A stretch of 64,000 nt of DNA from Akkermansiaceae bacterium (GCA_018402445.1 JAGYIT010000007.1:434001-498000); one strand, 5' to 3'; shown: positions 7,796-21,105, counted from the stretch's first letter. The notes: generated by a model not told the origin, from the sequence alone. Numbers and translations: made by a program.

Positions 7796-9202
7796 ATGCA
7801 GGATTTGGAACTCGATACCCACCAGAAAGCCCTCAAGATCAACCTCGATCCGCGTTGGTACGGCACCTTCGCCGAAATCGGAGCCGGACAGGAGGTGGTT
7901 CGCTGGTTTTTCCGCGTGGGAGCCGCCGCCGGGACTGTCGCCAAAAGCATGTCCGCCTACGACATGATCGTCAGCGACGCGATCTACGGCAGCGGCGACC
8001 GCTACGTTTCCCAATCCCGCTGCCAGGCGATGCTTGACCGCGAATTTGGCCTGAACGTAGAGAGGCTCGGGACTCAGCGCGGCGACACCACCGCGTTCTT
8101 CGCCTTCGCAGACACGGTCGTCGCGCGCTCCTTCCAGGGCGGCAACGAATGCCATGGCTGGATGGGTCTGAAATTCCAATCCCGCCCGCATGACGAGCCG
8201 AGCCAGATCATGATCCACGTACGGATGCTCGACGCCGAGGCATCCCTCCAGCAGGAAGCGCTCGGCATCGTCGGCGTGAACCTGCTTTTCGGTGGGTTTT
8301 TCCTCCACCACGAACCCGAACGCCTCGTGGAAAGCCTGCTCGACCGGCTTACGACAGGCCGCATCGAGATCGACATGATCAAGTTCGAGGGTATCGAGTT
8401 CCGCTCCGTGGACAACCGTGTCATGGCGCTCAACCTCGTCCAGCTCGGCCTCAGCGGCGCGGCCATGTTCGGCGCGAACGGCGAGATCCTCCAGCCTTCC
8501 GACGCACTCTACAAAAAAGCCGTGCTGGTCGAGCGCGGCAGCTTCCGCCCGCCCACCCACGTGAATTTCGACATGCTGGAGTGCGCGCTGAAAAAGTTCA
8601 CCAGCGATCCCGCCGTCGCCGACAAGGAGGTCATGCCGATCTTCGAGCTGACCATGCGCAATCTACTGGCTGGCGGGCGCGATGTGGATCGCCGGGATTT
8701 CCTGGCCCGCGTGGATCTCCTCGCCGCCTGCGGTATGACCGTGCTGATCTCGGATTACTTCGAGTTCTTCCGCCTCGCCGCCTACCTGTCCTGGCGCACG
8801 AAGGAGCGGATCGGCATTGTCATGGGCGTTCCTTCGCTCATCGAGTTATTTGACGAAAAATACTACAGCACTCTGCCCGGCGGTATTTTGGAAAGCTTCG
8901 GGCGGCTCTTTAAACACAACCTCAAGCTCTACATCTACCCGCTGCTCGAAACCGCCACCGGTAACATCATCACCAAGGACACGATGCACGTGACTCCCGA
9001 ACTCGAGAAACTCTTCGGATATCTCGCGGATCGCGGCAGCTTCGTCGATCTCGACAACTACAACCCCGACGTCCTCAGCATCTTTTCGAGGGATCTGCTG
9101 ACAAAAATCGCGGCCGGTGATTCCTCATGGGAAAGCGGAGTCCCGGCCGAAGTGGCGGATCTCATCAAGTCGCGGCGCTTTTTCGGATACAAACCCTGCT
9201 GA
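7796..9202 (+). CDS. Conserved cytosolic protein of unknown function (468 aa)
   Basis: Starts at ATG 7796 (MQDLELDTHQKALKIN...). Notable segments are YGTFAEIGAGQEVVRWFFRV, GTVAKSMSAYDMIVSDAIYG, FFAFADTVVARS, GGNECHGWMGLKFQ and KKAVLVERGSFRPPTHVNFD. I recognise it as a member of a broadly distributed, strongly conserved family that public annotations leave hypothetical or name inconsistently. I do not know a proven function. There is no signal peptide and no transmembrane helix. It stands alone, after a terminator, and its end is 4 bp from the convergent amidohydrolase gene. The many conserved Asp, Glu and His residues suggest an enzyme, but that is inference. Confidence 0.7.
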   Translation: MQDLELDTHQKALKINLDPRWYGTFAEIGAGQEVVRWFFRVGAAAGTVAKSMSAYDMIVSDAIYGSGDRYVSQSRCQAMLDREFGLNVERLGTQRGDTTAFFAFADTVVARSFQGGNECHGWMGLKFQSRPHDEPSQIMIHVRMLDAEASLQQEALGIVGVNLLFGGFFLHHEPERLVESLLDRLTTGRIEIDMIKFEGIEFRSVDNRVMALNLVQLGLSGAAMFGANGEILQPSDALYKKAVLVERGSFRPPTHVNFDMLECALKKFTSDPAVADKEVMPIFELTMRNLLAGGRDVDRRDFLARVDLLAACGMTVLISDYFEFFRLAAYLSWRTKERIGIVMGVPSLIELFDEKYYSTLPGGILESFGRLFKHNLKLYIYPLLETATGNIITKDTMHVTPELEKLFGYLADRGSFVDLDNYNPDVLSIFSRDLLTKIAAGDSSWESGVPAEVADLIKSRRFFGYKPC

Positions 9203-9206
9203 TCCG

Positions 9207-10067
9207 TCATTTCCCCCTCCAGCGCAGCATGATGTCCCCGTAGGCGTCGATCCGCCGATCCCGGAAAAACGGCCAGATCCGGCGGAAATCCTCCACCTTC
9301 ACGAAGTCAACATCGTGGTGGACGATCTCCTCCTGATCCACGGAAGCCTTCGCCACGATTTCACCGTAGGGATTCGCTACGAAAGACTGCCCCCAGAACT
9401 CCGTGCCGTCGTGGGTGCCTGCGCGATTGATCGCCGCCACATAACAGCCGTTGGCCACCGCGTGCCCCCGCTGCACCGTTTCCCAGGCGCAATGCTGGGC
9501 TGCTCCGAGTTCTTCTTTTTCGGTGGGCAGCCACCCGATCGCGGTCGGATAGATGAGAAGCTCAGCCCCGCCCAGAGCCATCAGCCGTGCCGCCTCGGGA
9601 TACCACTGATCCCAGCAAATCAGGACACCGATCTTTCCGAACGCCGTCTCCCACACCGGCCAGCCGCTGTCGCCGGGCGTGAAATAGAATTTCTCCTCGA
9701 AACCCGGATCCTGCGGGATATGGGACTTGCGGTAGATGCCGAGCAGCCTGCCGTCCGCATCATGGATCGCCGCCGTGTTATGATAGAGCCCCGGCCCGCG
9801 ATGCTCGAACAACGAGGATACGATCACCACGCCCAGCTCCGCCGCCAGCGCCCCCAGCCGATCCGTGACCGGCCCCGGAAGCCGGTCGGCGAGATCGAAC
9901 AGCGCTGTATCCTCCACCGTGCAAAAATACGGTGTGAGGAATAGCTCCTGCGTCGCGATGATCTCAGCGCCCTCCGAAGCGGCCTCGCGGATCAGGCTCT
10001 CGTGGTGGTCGAAGGCGGCGTCTTTCGTCGCGAAGGTCTTGCTCTGGATGAGTGCGATTCTCGGCAT
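9207..10067 (-). CDS. aguB: Nitrilase-superfamily amidohydrolase, probably N-carbamoylputrescine amidase
   Basis: A 286-residue protein; the start is ATG 10065-10067 (MPRIALIQSK), since residues before it do not match the family. The Glu-Lys-Cys catalytic triad is visible in ATQELFLTPYF (Glu), IYRKSHIPQDPG (Lys) and VLICWDQWYPEAARL (Cys). HIPQDPGFEEKFYFTPGD and DQWYPEAARLMALGGAE are characteristic of the AguB branch, which turns N-carbamoylputrescine into putrescine, CO2 and ammonia. The partner agmatine deiminase (AguA) is not in the window, so the pathway is not confirmed here. Confidence 0.88.
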   Translation of the reverse strand: MPRIALIQSKTFATKDAAFDHHESLIREAASEGAEIIATQELFLTPYFCTVEDTALFDLADRLPGPVTDRLGALAAELGVVIVSSLFEHRGPGLYHNTAAIHDADGRLLGIYRKSHIPQDPGFEEKFYFTPGDSGWPVWETAFGKIGVLICWDQWYPEAARLMALGGAELLIYPTAIGWLPTEKEELGAAQHCAWETVQRGHAVANGCYVAAINRAGTHDGTEFWGQSFVANPYGEIVAKASVDQEEIVHHDVDFVKVEDFRRIWPFFRDRRIDAYGDIMLRWRGK

Positions 10068-10189
10068 GGGTGTCTTGGTTGGGAGTATCGTGGCGGCGTT
10101 TCCGGGGAATTCAAGCAATCGCTGGCTGGGGGTTAGAGACGGGCATAAATACTAAGGAAATAGTAAATGCAGCTTACACCGCGCAATAT

Positions 10190-10205
10190 TACTACATATG
10201 TAGTA
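10190..10205. promoter_or_regulatory. Orphan perfect palindrome, BlaI/CopY-like operator
   Basis: TACTACATATGTAGTA is a perfect 16-bp dyad. It has the TACA/TGTA half-sites recognised by BlaI/MecI/CopY-type winged-helix repressors. No blaI or M56 peptidase gene is adjacent, and no gene starts within 500 bp on the plus strand except 16S rRNA. On the minus strand aguB starts about 120 bp away, so it could control that gene. The assignment is by motif only. Confidence 0.35.
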
Positions 10206-10369
10206 GTAAAGTGTCGGCGCGGAATCCGGTTCCTGCCGGATTCACCCCTCCCGGTCAGCCAAACACGCCCTCTACAGTCCCGGATCATTCACGCGAGGGA
10301 AGAGTTTTCCCAACTATCCCGATTCCTGATGGCCTGCAGCCCTTGTGAAATATGGCTAATTCGTCACCT

Positions 10370-10430
10370 ACGAAAAAAAATCAAAAAAACACCAAAAACA
10401 GATTGACCGCACGGGAGCCGTCGGTCTAAG
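10370..10430 (+). promoter_or_regulatory. Probable rRNA promoter with UP element
   Basis: TTGACC (10403-10408) and TCTAAG (10425-10430) are spaced by 16 bp. They are preceded by an A-rich tract (about 10371-10400) like an UP element. This is the only strong sigma-70-like promoter in the leader, about 320 bp before mature 16S. Confidence 0.6.
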
Positions 10431-10525
10431 TTCTCCCCGTCGCCGCGACAAGCAGCGACGCGAGAGACAGACGGTCGATCGCGGTAAGCAATTACCCGAT
10501 CGGCTTTTTAGTCCCCTCGAAGCAA

Positions 10526-10536
10526 GCTCTTTGATA
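10526..10536 (+). promoter_or_regulatory. boxA-like antitermination signal before 16S
   Basis: GCTCTTTGATA resembles the boxA consensus bound by NusB/S10 in rRNA leaders. A near-identical motif (GCTCTTTGACA) occurs at 12737-12747 before 23S, which supports the reading. Confidence 0.55.
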
Positions 10537-10620
10537 GTGTGACTCAGCGAAAATCGTGCCAAGTTTACGAAAGTAAACGAAAGCAGCCCATAGCAGGCCA
10601 GATCCCGCTGAGATGAAGAA

Positions 10621-10642
10621 AAAGATTAAATTGTGCGCTGCG
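10621..10642. repeat. Left arm of 16S rRNA processing stem
   Basis: A 22-bp sequence here is the exact reverse complement of 12442-12463, beyond the 16S 3' end. The arms enclose 16S and would form the RNase III processing stalk. Confidence 0.85.
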
Positions 10643-10745
10643 CGAAATGTCGCGCAGTACGTAAGAACGCAAGTTCTTATAAGGTCAATTTGGAATACGA
10701 TATCCTAGAGGTCTTTGGACTTCGAAAGATACGCCAACCGAATTT

Positions 10746-12290
<1,545 letters not shown>

Positions 12291-12441
12291 CGGAGTAAAT
12301 TGCAAACGGCAAGTAAAGCGGCTCACACCGCCGTCGTCACTGCAATAGGTCGAGCCCCAAGCAAGCTTGCTTGATTTGGGGTTGCATCGCCTGCAAGGGC
12401 ATGCACCTAAAACAACTAAAAAAATCTGCGCGATAAAGTAT

Positions 12442-12463
12442 CGCAGCGCACAATTTAATCTTT
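12442..12463. repeat. Right arm of 16S rRNA processing stem
   Basis: Exact reverse complement of 10621-10642; it lies between 16S and tRNA-Ala. Confidence 0.85.
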
Positions 12464-12492
12464 TCTCTTCGTATTTCGCAACTTCCTGATCA

Positions 12493-12568
<76 letters not shown>

Positions 12569-12607
12569 GAAGACCACTCGAAACAATTGGTCAGAGGGTG
12601 ATCCACT

Positions 12608-12684
<77 letters not shown>

Positions 12685-12736
12685 TCCCTCAGCAAAGTCA
12701 GTTGTTCGCGCAATTTACACATCCTAGATTAAGTCC

Positions 12737-12759
12737 GCTCTTTGACATCCATATGGAGA
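12737..12759 (+). promoter_or_regulatory. boxA-like motif and left arm of 23S processing stem
   Basis: GCTCTTTGACA (12737-12747) matches a second boxA. GACATCCATATGGAGA (12744-12759) is the exact reverse complement of 15891-15906 after 23S, so the two arms can form the 23S processing stalk. Confidence 0.75.
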
Positions 12760-12964
12760 GAAATAATTTTCTGATTGTATAAAAGTAAGCTCATATGAGC
12801 CATTCTTACGCAATACTTGAAAGTATATTCGAATACCAAATACATCAAATTTTTACGGCAAACTGTCGGCGCTTGCGTCGGCAGTCGTTGAAATGAAGAA
12901 CAGATCGGCTTCGCGTAAGTGAAGCCAAAATGACTACATTAAACAGCTGATTTCAATTTAGGAA

Positions 12965-15822
<2,858 letters not shown>

Positions 15823-15890
15823 TAATTTTGAATTCGGATATCCAAGTATTGTGTAAGGCTCACTTGAGTCTTAGGTCAGTGAATGAAATA

Positions 15891-15906
15891 TCTCCATATG
15901 GATGTC
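15891..15906. repeat. Right arm of 23S rRNA processing stem
   Basis: TCTCCATATGGATGTC is the exact reverse complement of 12744-12759, flanking 23S. A further inverted repeat (ACCAGAAGTGA at 16027-16037 with TCACTTCTGGT at 16061-16071) precedes 5S. Confidence 0.85.
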
Positions 15907-16065
15907 AGGGAGCGGGCAGGCGGCGTAAGCCGCTGGTTAAAAGTGATTGGTTGAAAGTTAAAAGTGAAGAGTAAGCTTCGTGTGAAGCATCTTTCCTAAT
16001 AACTCACAACAAATAACGGATAACACACCAGAAGTGAGGCTTTAAGTAATGCTTCAAGCTTCACT

Positions 16066-16182
16066 TCTGGTGACCAGAGCGCGTTGGAACCACCCGGTCC
16101 CATTCCGAACCCGGAAGTGAAACGACGCAGCGCCGATGGTAGTGGGACGATAGGTCCTGTGAGAGTAGGTCGTCGCCAGGTA
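16066..16182 (+). rRNA. rrf: 5S ribosomal RNA
   Basis: The ends TCTGGTGACC and GGTCGTCGCCAGG pair, and the core GGAACCACCCGGTCCCATTC then CGAACCCGGAAGTGAAAC is typical. It ends 3-4 bases before the operon terminator. Confidence 0.95.
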
Positions 16183-16185
16183 TAT

Positions 16186-16221
16186 GCCCGGCTCCAAGAA
16201 ATTGGAGTCGGGCTCTTTTTT
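16186..16221 (+). terminator. Rho-independent terminator of the rRNA operon
   Basis: Stem GCCCGGCTCCAA and TTGGAGTCGGGC, loop GAAA, followed by a T-run. Between it and mutS (16222-16430) no gene is seen; a 13-bp direct repeat CCTCTACTTTCAA lies at about 16408-16437 and overlaps the mutS stop. Confidence 0.92.
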
Positions 16222-16430
16222 GCCGATTTTTTTGGAGATCGGATGGATATCGGGGGACAGTGCGAAGCGCGGCATAGGGCGAATCCCGCGGCGGGAAAAT
16301 CCTAGTAAGCGTGATCCCAAGCACCGCCTAAAGATTCTGGCAGTTGTATTGAATCGAGGATGACAGACATATTGTTGGAAAACCAGGCATTGCTGTAATT
16401 TGCGCCCTCTACTTTCAACGTCCTCTACTT

Positions 16431-18911
16431 TCAAAAATCGAAGAGATTCATTTGCGGGGAGTCCGCGCGGGGGAGATTGTCCTCGAGCTTGGTGGTCTTG
16501 GGTTTGGGGTGCTTTTCCTTCGACTCGGGTTTGGAGGAGTTCATTTCGAGGTGGCTCAAAATGGCTTTGGCGCGGGCTAGGACGGGTTTGGGGAGGCCGG
16601 CGAGGCGGGCGACCTGGATGCCGTAGGATTTGTCGGCGGGGCCGGGGAGGATCTTGTGGAGGAAGATGATTTCCTCGTTCCACTCGCGGACGGCGACATT
16701 GCAGTTGGTGACGGCTTCGCGGGTGTTGGCGAGGTCGGTGAGCTCGTGGTAATGGGTGGCGAAGAGGGTGCGGCATTTCACCTCGTCGTGGAGGTGCTCG
16801 GCGACGGCCCAGGCGATGGATAGGCCGTCGAAGGTGGCGGTGCCGCGGCCGATCTCATCGAGGATGACCAATGATTTCTCGGTGGCGTGGTTGAGGATGA
16901 GGGCAGTTTCCGACATCTCGACCATGAAGGTGGATTGGCCGCGCGAGAGGTCGTCGGAAGCGCCAACGCGGCAGAAGATGCGGTCGGCGAGGCCGATGGT
17001 GGCGGCATCGGCGGGGACGTAGGCACCGATCTGCGCCATCAGTGTGATCAAAGCGAGTTGGCGGATGTAGGTGGATTTTCCGGCCATGTTGGGGCCGGTG
17101 AGGATCTGGAGGCGGGAGGATTCCGGGAGGAGTTCGGTGTCGTTGGGGACGAACTTGGTGTCGGTGAGGGTCTGTTCGAGGACGGGATGGCGGCCGTTGG
17201 TGATGATGAGTTCGGTGCCTTGGGTAAGGACAGGGCGGCAGTGGCGGTTGAGTTGGGCGGTCTCGGCGAGGGAGCAGAGGACATCGATCTCGGCGATGGC
17301 GGCGGCGGTTTCCTGGAGGGGGCGGAGATGGGCGACGACCTGCTGGCGGAGGCCGAGGAAGAGTTCGTATTCGAGCTGCTTGGAGCGTTCCTCGGCGCCG
17401 AGCACCTTGTTTTCCATTTCCTTGAGCGCGGGGGTGATGTATCGCTCGGCGTTCGACATGGTTTGCTTGCGAGTGTAGTCGGCGGGGACTTTGGCAAGCT
17501 GGCTGGTGGTGATCTCGATGAAGTAGCCGAAGACGTTGTTAAACTTGATTTTGAGGGAGTCGATGCCGGTGCGTTTCCGTTCGTCCTCTTGGAGGCGGGC
17601 GATCCAGTCTTTTCCGCCGCGGGCGGCGGAGCGGAGTTCGTCGAGCTCGGGGGAGTGGCCGTCGCGGATGATATTGCCGTCCTTTACATTGGCTGGGGGT
17701 TCGTCGCTTAAAGCGGCTTCTAGGGTTTCAGTGAGTTCGGGGAGGGAGTGGAGGTGAGTGCCGAGTGCCGAGTGATCGGTGATCAGTGGAAGAAGGACTT
17801 CTTTGAGGGTGGGGATATGTTTAAGGGAGATGGAGAGGGATTGGAGGTCGCGAGGGTTGCCGGAGTTTTGGGAGAGGCGGGAGGTGGTGCGCTCGATGTC
17901 TCGGATGTTTTTCAGGGACTCGCGGGCTTTGGAGAGGAGGAACGGCTCGGCTAGGAGGGCGGCGATGTTTTCCTGGCGGGCGGTGAGGGCGGCGATGTCG
18001 CGGAGGGGGTGGAGCAGCCAACTGCGGAGGAGGCGACCGCCCATGGGGGTCTGGGTGAGGTCTAGGACGGCGAGGAGGGTGTGCTTGGGGCCGGAGCGGG
18101 ACTCAATGAGGTCGAGGTTACGCTGGGAGGCTTGGTCGATGAGGACGTGCTTGCCGTTTTCCAGCAGGCGCGGCGGGTTGAGGTGCTCGCAGGGGCGGCG
18201 TAGCTGGTGGATGAGGTAATGGAGGGCGGCTCCTGCGGCTGCGGAGGCGGCGGGAAGGTTCGCACAGCCGAAGCCGTCGAGGGAGTGGACGTTGAAATGG
18301 TTTTTCAGGAGATCGGTAGCGTGCTCCGGGAGGAATGTGTAGCCATCGTAGGGGAGAGCGTGGGGGTGATTTTCCGAGAAATCCGAAATCTGGTGGTCGG
18401 GGATCAGCAGCTCGGAGGGGGCGAGGCGGGCGAGTTCGTCGAGGAGTTGGGCAGGGTCGGCGAACTCGGCGATGATGAATTCGCCGGTGGTGTGATCGAT
18501 GGCGGCGAGGCCGTAGCCGGATTTGGATTTCGAGAGGGCGGCGAGGTAGTTGGGGCGCTGATCGTCGAGGAGAGTGAGGTCGTCGATGGAACCGGCGGTG
18601 AGGATGCGGGCGATCTCGCGCTCGACGAGTTTCCCGGGGATGGCCTCGGAGGTTTGTTCGGCGATGGCGACGCGTTTCCCGGCCTTGAGGAGGCGGGCGA
18701 TGTAGTTTTGCGCGGCGTGATAGGGGACACCGCACATGGGTGTGCCGCCGCGTTTCGTGAGGGCGACGTTGAGGATGGGCGCGGCGGTTTTCGCGTCCTC
18801 GAAGAACATCTCGTAGAAATCGCCGAGGCGGTAAAACAGGATGATGTCGGCGGGCAGGCTTTTCCTCATGGCGAGGTATTGAGCCATCATGGGGGTCGTG
18901 GTGCCGGACAT
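16431..18911 (-). CDS. mutS: DNA mismatch repair protein MutS
   Basis: An 826-residue ATPase that recognises base mismatches. ATG 18909-18911 (MSGTTTPMMAQYLAMRKSLP) is preferred over the longer frame from 18938 because it fits the family start. The mismatch-reading Phe-x-Glu is in GDFYEMFFEDA (about residue 35). The ATPase core is at about residues 600-740: TGPNMAGKSTYIRQ (Walker A), LVILDEIGRGTATFDG (Walker B) and the late FATHYHELTDL. Length is normal for MutS1. No mutL is seen nearby. The gene reads away from a gap (18912-19172) holding simple repeats. Confidence 0.97.
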   Translation of the reverse strand: MSGTTTPMMAQYLAMRKSLPADIILFYRLGDFYEMFFEDAKTAAPILNVALTKRGGTPMCGVPYHAAQNYIARLLKAGKRVAIAEQTSEAIPGKLVEREIARILTAGSIDDLTLLDDQRPNYLAALSKSKSGYGLAAIDHTTGEFIIAEFADPAQLLDELARLAPSELLIPDHQISDFSENHPHALPYDGYTFLPEHATDLLKNHFNVHSLDGFGCANLPAASAAAGAALHYLIHQLRRPCEHLNPPRLLENGKHVLIDQASQRNLDLIESRSGPKHTLLAVLDLTQTPMGGRLLRSWLLHPLRDIAALTARQENIAALLAEPFLLSKARESLKNIRDIERTTSRLSQNSGNPRDLQSLSISLKHIPTLKEVLLPLITDHSALGTHLHSLPELTETLEAALSDEPPANVKDGNIIRDGHSPELDELRSAARGGKDWIARLQEDERKRTGIDSLKIKFNNVFGYFIEITTSQLAKVPADYTRKQTMSNAERYITPALKEMENKVLGAEERSKQLEYELFLGLRQQVVAHLRPLQETAAAIAEIDVLCSLAETAQLNRHCRPVLTQGTELIITNGRHPVLEQTLTDTKFVPNDTELLPESSRLQILTGPNMAGKSTYIRQLALITLMAQIGAYVPADAATIGLADRIFCRVGASDDLSRGQSTFMVEMSETALILNHATEKSLVILDEIGRGTATFDGLSIAWAVAEHLHDEVKCRTLFATHYHELTDLANTREAVTNCNVAVREWNEEIIFLHKILPGPADKSYGIQVARLAGLPKPVLARAKAILSHLEMNSSKPESKEKHPKPKTTKLEDNLPRADSPQMNLFDF

Positions 18912-18934
18912 GCATGATGCTGCGCATCGAAAGC

Positions 18935-19102
18935 TCAAAATTCAAAATTCAAAATTCAAGGAAGAGGCGTGGAGGCGGTATTTCGAAGTCGATCGATGAA
19001 GAGGTTGAACCACGGAGGGCACGGAGATCACAGAGTGAAGAGAAGGAGGGGGGAGTCCGTTAAGTGGGATCTCAATCCGTGATCTCTGTGCACTCCGTGG
19101 TT
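18935..19102. repeat. Short tandem and inverted repeats between mutS and the exonuclease gene
   Basis: A tandem of AAAATTC-type units lies at about 18936-18960. AACCACGGAGGGCACGGAGA (from 19008) and GATCTCTGTGCACTCCGTGG (to about 19100) form an imperfect inverted repeat of about 24 bp. 'CCACGGAG.GCACGGAG'-type elements are typical intergenic repeats in PVC genomes; a related tract is at about 57401-57435. Confidence 0.55.
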
Positions 19103-19172
19103 AAATTCTTCGCAAGATGACACCGTTGGAATCGGGGGTTGTGATTTTTTTGGGGGTGTTGAGGATGGGCGC

Positions 19173-19796
19173 GTGAAGGATTTGCGGAAAGTGCGGGATG
19201 TGGTGTTCGGGGGGATCGATTTCGAGGGGGCGGGGGCGCAACGTGGGAAAGAGGATTGGCCGGTGCAGATCGGAATGGGGACGTGGTCACTGAAGGGCGG
19301 GTATGGGAATTTTTTTGTCTCTTTCCTGGAGTGCGAGGGGGAGGTGGACTGGTATGCGAAGAAGATCCACGGGATCGATGAGGGTAAGCTGACGGGGGCG
19401 CCGAGCTTGCTTTCGCTGTGGCCGGAGGTGAACGGTCGGCTGGGGAACGGGGCGGTGCCGGTGGCGCACGCGAAGGGAACGGAGAAGCGGTTTTTGCGGA
19501 AATTCCCGGGAAATCCTTTCGATCCGTGGGTGGATACGCTGCTGTTGGCGCGGGCGGCGCTGCCGGATTCGAAGAAGCATTCGCTCGGCACCTTCTGCGA
19601 GGACGTGGGTGTGGCGGACAAGGTGCGCGAGCTGGTGCCGGGGCGGGATTGGCACGACGCGTTGTTCGATGCGGTGGCGAGTTTGGTTCTGTTAGAGTGG
19701 ATTGTGAAACGCTACGGGCTGGAGGATCTGCCGCTGTGGGCGCTGGTGTCGCCGAACAACGGGGCTTGGCATAGGTTGCGGAAAGCGATGAGCTGA
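19173..19796 (+). CDS. DEDDh-type 3'-5' exonuclease (DnaQ-like)
   Basis: A 207-residue protein with a GTG start at 19173. The DEDDh signature is partly visible: GGIDFEGAG (Asp-Phe-Glu, Exo I, about residues 13-21), AHAKGTEKRFLRKF (Exo II-like, about residue 100) and DWHDALFDAVASL (His...Asp, Exo III, about residue 172). Such domains degrade DNA or RNA from the 3' end in repair or proofreading. There is no BRCT or polymerase domain. The next gene starts 8 bp downstream and the third overlaps, so this heads a three-gene operon. Start alternatives in the upstream gap cannot be excluded. Confidence 0.75.
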   Translation: MKDLRKVRDVVFGGIDFEGAGAQRGKEDWPVQIGMGTWSLKGGYGNFFVSFLECEGEVDWYAKKIHGIDEGKLTGAPSLLSLWPEVNGRLGNGAVPVAHAKGTEKRFLRKFPGNPFDPWVDTLLLARAALPDSKKHSLGTFCEDVGVADKVRELVPGRDWHDALFDAVASLVLLEWIVKRYGLEDLPLWALVSPNNGAWHRLRKAMS

Positions 19797-19804
19797 AAGA
19801 GTCG

Positions 19805-20659
19805 ATGAGCAAGCAAGCCACGAATCCGGGGAAAAGAGTGTTGCAGGGGATCTGCGGGGCGGTGTTGCTCGGGCTGATTATTTACGTGGTGACGCGAGAG
19901 CCGCGCCGGCCCGCGCTGCCGAAGTGGCAGTTCGAGGAAGAGCTGCTGGGCAAAGCCACGGAGCAAGCCGAGAGCCATGAACGCGTCACGGCTGATGTCG
20001 CGCTGATCCGCGGCTTACTGAAAGAGGATCTGTCGAACCGGGTGTTCGATTTCCCGCTGGTGGTCGCGGCGGTGTCCGGGAAAAAGGTTTTGCCGGTGGC
20101 GGGCAGGAAATCGCGGGAGCGTGTGAGCGCCGCGATCACGGCAGTGATGGATCGGCTGCTGGTGGAGATGAACGCCGAGGATTCGCCGATCCGGAGCTTG
20201 CGGCGGATCAACGAGGGTTCGCGATTTTTCGAGGCGGGATTGCTGGAGGGCTTGGAAAGAACGGAGGGTATTTCCTGCGGTATTCCGCCCACGCGTGAGG
20301 GGGCGGCGCAGCGTTCCGGCTATCCCGATCTGCGGATCACCGACGAGGCCACGGGCGATGTCTATTACCTTGATCCGAAACTCATGGAGCGCGGCTCGAG
20401 CACGAGCAGCCTGCGGACGTTTTATTTCGAGCCGAAGGATAACACGCTGAAGATCACTGAGGATGCGACGCATTTGCTGCTGGGTATCGAACATGATGGG
20501 AACGCCGGGAAATGGGAATTTCTAGGATACCAGCTCGTGGATCTGAGCGGGCTGAAGGTGAGGCTGAAGGCGGAGTTCCAGGCGTCGAACCGGGATCTCT
20601 ACAGGGAGCCATCGGTTCTTGAAAAGCGGGAATCCGCCGGGAAGGATGGGGGCGGATGA
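19805..20659 (+). CDS. Membrane-anchored protein with PD-(D/E)xK nuclease-like motif
   Basis: A 284-residue protein with one N-terminal transmembrane helix (about residues 14-30, VLQGICGAVLLGLIIYVV), Lys/Arg-rich just before it, so the C-terminal domain should face the outside or periplasm. The core GYPDLRITDEATGDVYYLDP then KLME (about residues 178-198) has the order Pro-Asp, 10-15 residues, Asp-x-Lys, with an upstream helix and a downstream strand, like PD-(D/E)xK nucleases. I do not recognise the family. It is sandwiched between a DEDDh exonuclease gene (8 bp gap) and a DtxR-type regulator (ATGA overlap). The nuclease reading is inference from one motif. Confidence 0.6.
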   Translation: MSKQATNPGKRVLQGICGAVLLGLIIYVVTREPRRPALPKWQFEEELLGKATEQAESHERVTADVALIRGLLKEDLSNRVFDFPLVVAAVSGKKVLPVAGRKSRERVSAAITAVMDRLLVEMNAEDSPIRSLRRINEGSRFFEAGLLEGLERTEGISCGIPPTREGAAQRSGYPDLRITDEATGDVYYLDPKLMERGSSTSSLRTFYFEPKDNTLKITEDATHLLLGIEHDGNAGKWEFLGYQLVDLSGLKVRLKAEFQASNRDLYREPSVLEKRESAGKDGGG

Positions 20660-21105
20660 CAAAACCCGTTTCGAAGCGAACCAGCGGTTCCGTGGCGATG
20701 GATGATTATCTTGAACAGATACTGCATCTCATTGAGGAAAAGGGTTATGCGCGGGCGGTGGACATTTCCTCGAACCTAGGGATCTCCCAGGCGAGCGTGA
20801 CGAACATGCTTCGCAAGCTCGACGGCGAGGGCTTGGTGAAGCATGAGAAATACCGCGGCACCGTGCTAACCGAAGACGGACGGAGGATCGCGCGGGCCAT
20901 CGTCGAGCGGCATGAGACGCTCACCCGTTTCCTGCGGCTCTTCGGGCTGGAGGAGGAGACGATCTACCGTGATGTCGAGGGCATGGAGCACCACGTTTCG
21001 CGCCCGACCCTGGAGGTGATCCGCGCGGTGGCCGACGCGCTGGAAGGGGATGCCGGTTTCCTTGCCGAGGTGAAACGGCGGATCGAACTCGTTGGCACGG
21101 TCTGA
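20656..21105 (+). CDS. mntR: DtxR/MntR-family metal-dependent transcription regulator
   Basis: A 149-residue protein. The N terminus is a winged helix (MDDYLEQILHLIEEKGYARA then ISQASVTNMLRKLDGEGLV), followed by the helical dimerisation and metal-sensing part with 'ERHETLTRFLRLFGL' and 'DVEGMEHHVS', carrying the Glu and His ligands. There is no C-terminal FeoA/SH3 domain, so it matches the short MntR type that senses Mn2+ or Fe2+. Its start overlaps the previous stop (ATGA). No metal transporter gene is adjacent, so its targets lie elsewhere unless it controls its own operon. Confidence 0.88.
   Translation: MTKPVSKRTSGSVAMDDYLEQILHLIEEKGYARAVDISSNLGISQASVTNMLRKLDGEGLVKHEKYRGTVLTEDGRRIARAIVERHETLTRFLRLFGLEEETIYRDVEGMEHHVSRPTLEVIRAVADALEGDAGFLAEVKRRIELVGTV

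Larger units (their letters stand above)
10068..10745. other. Gene-free leader region upstream of 16S rRNA
   Basis: No protein-coding gene is seen. It contains an orphan 16-bp palindrome (10190-10205), the rRNA promoter with an A-rich upstream element (10370-10430), a boxA-like antitermination signal (10526-10536) and the left arm of the 16S processing stem (10621-10642). Short open frames here lack any conserved look. Confidence 0.8.
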
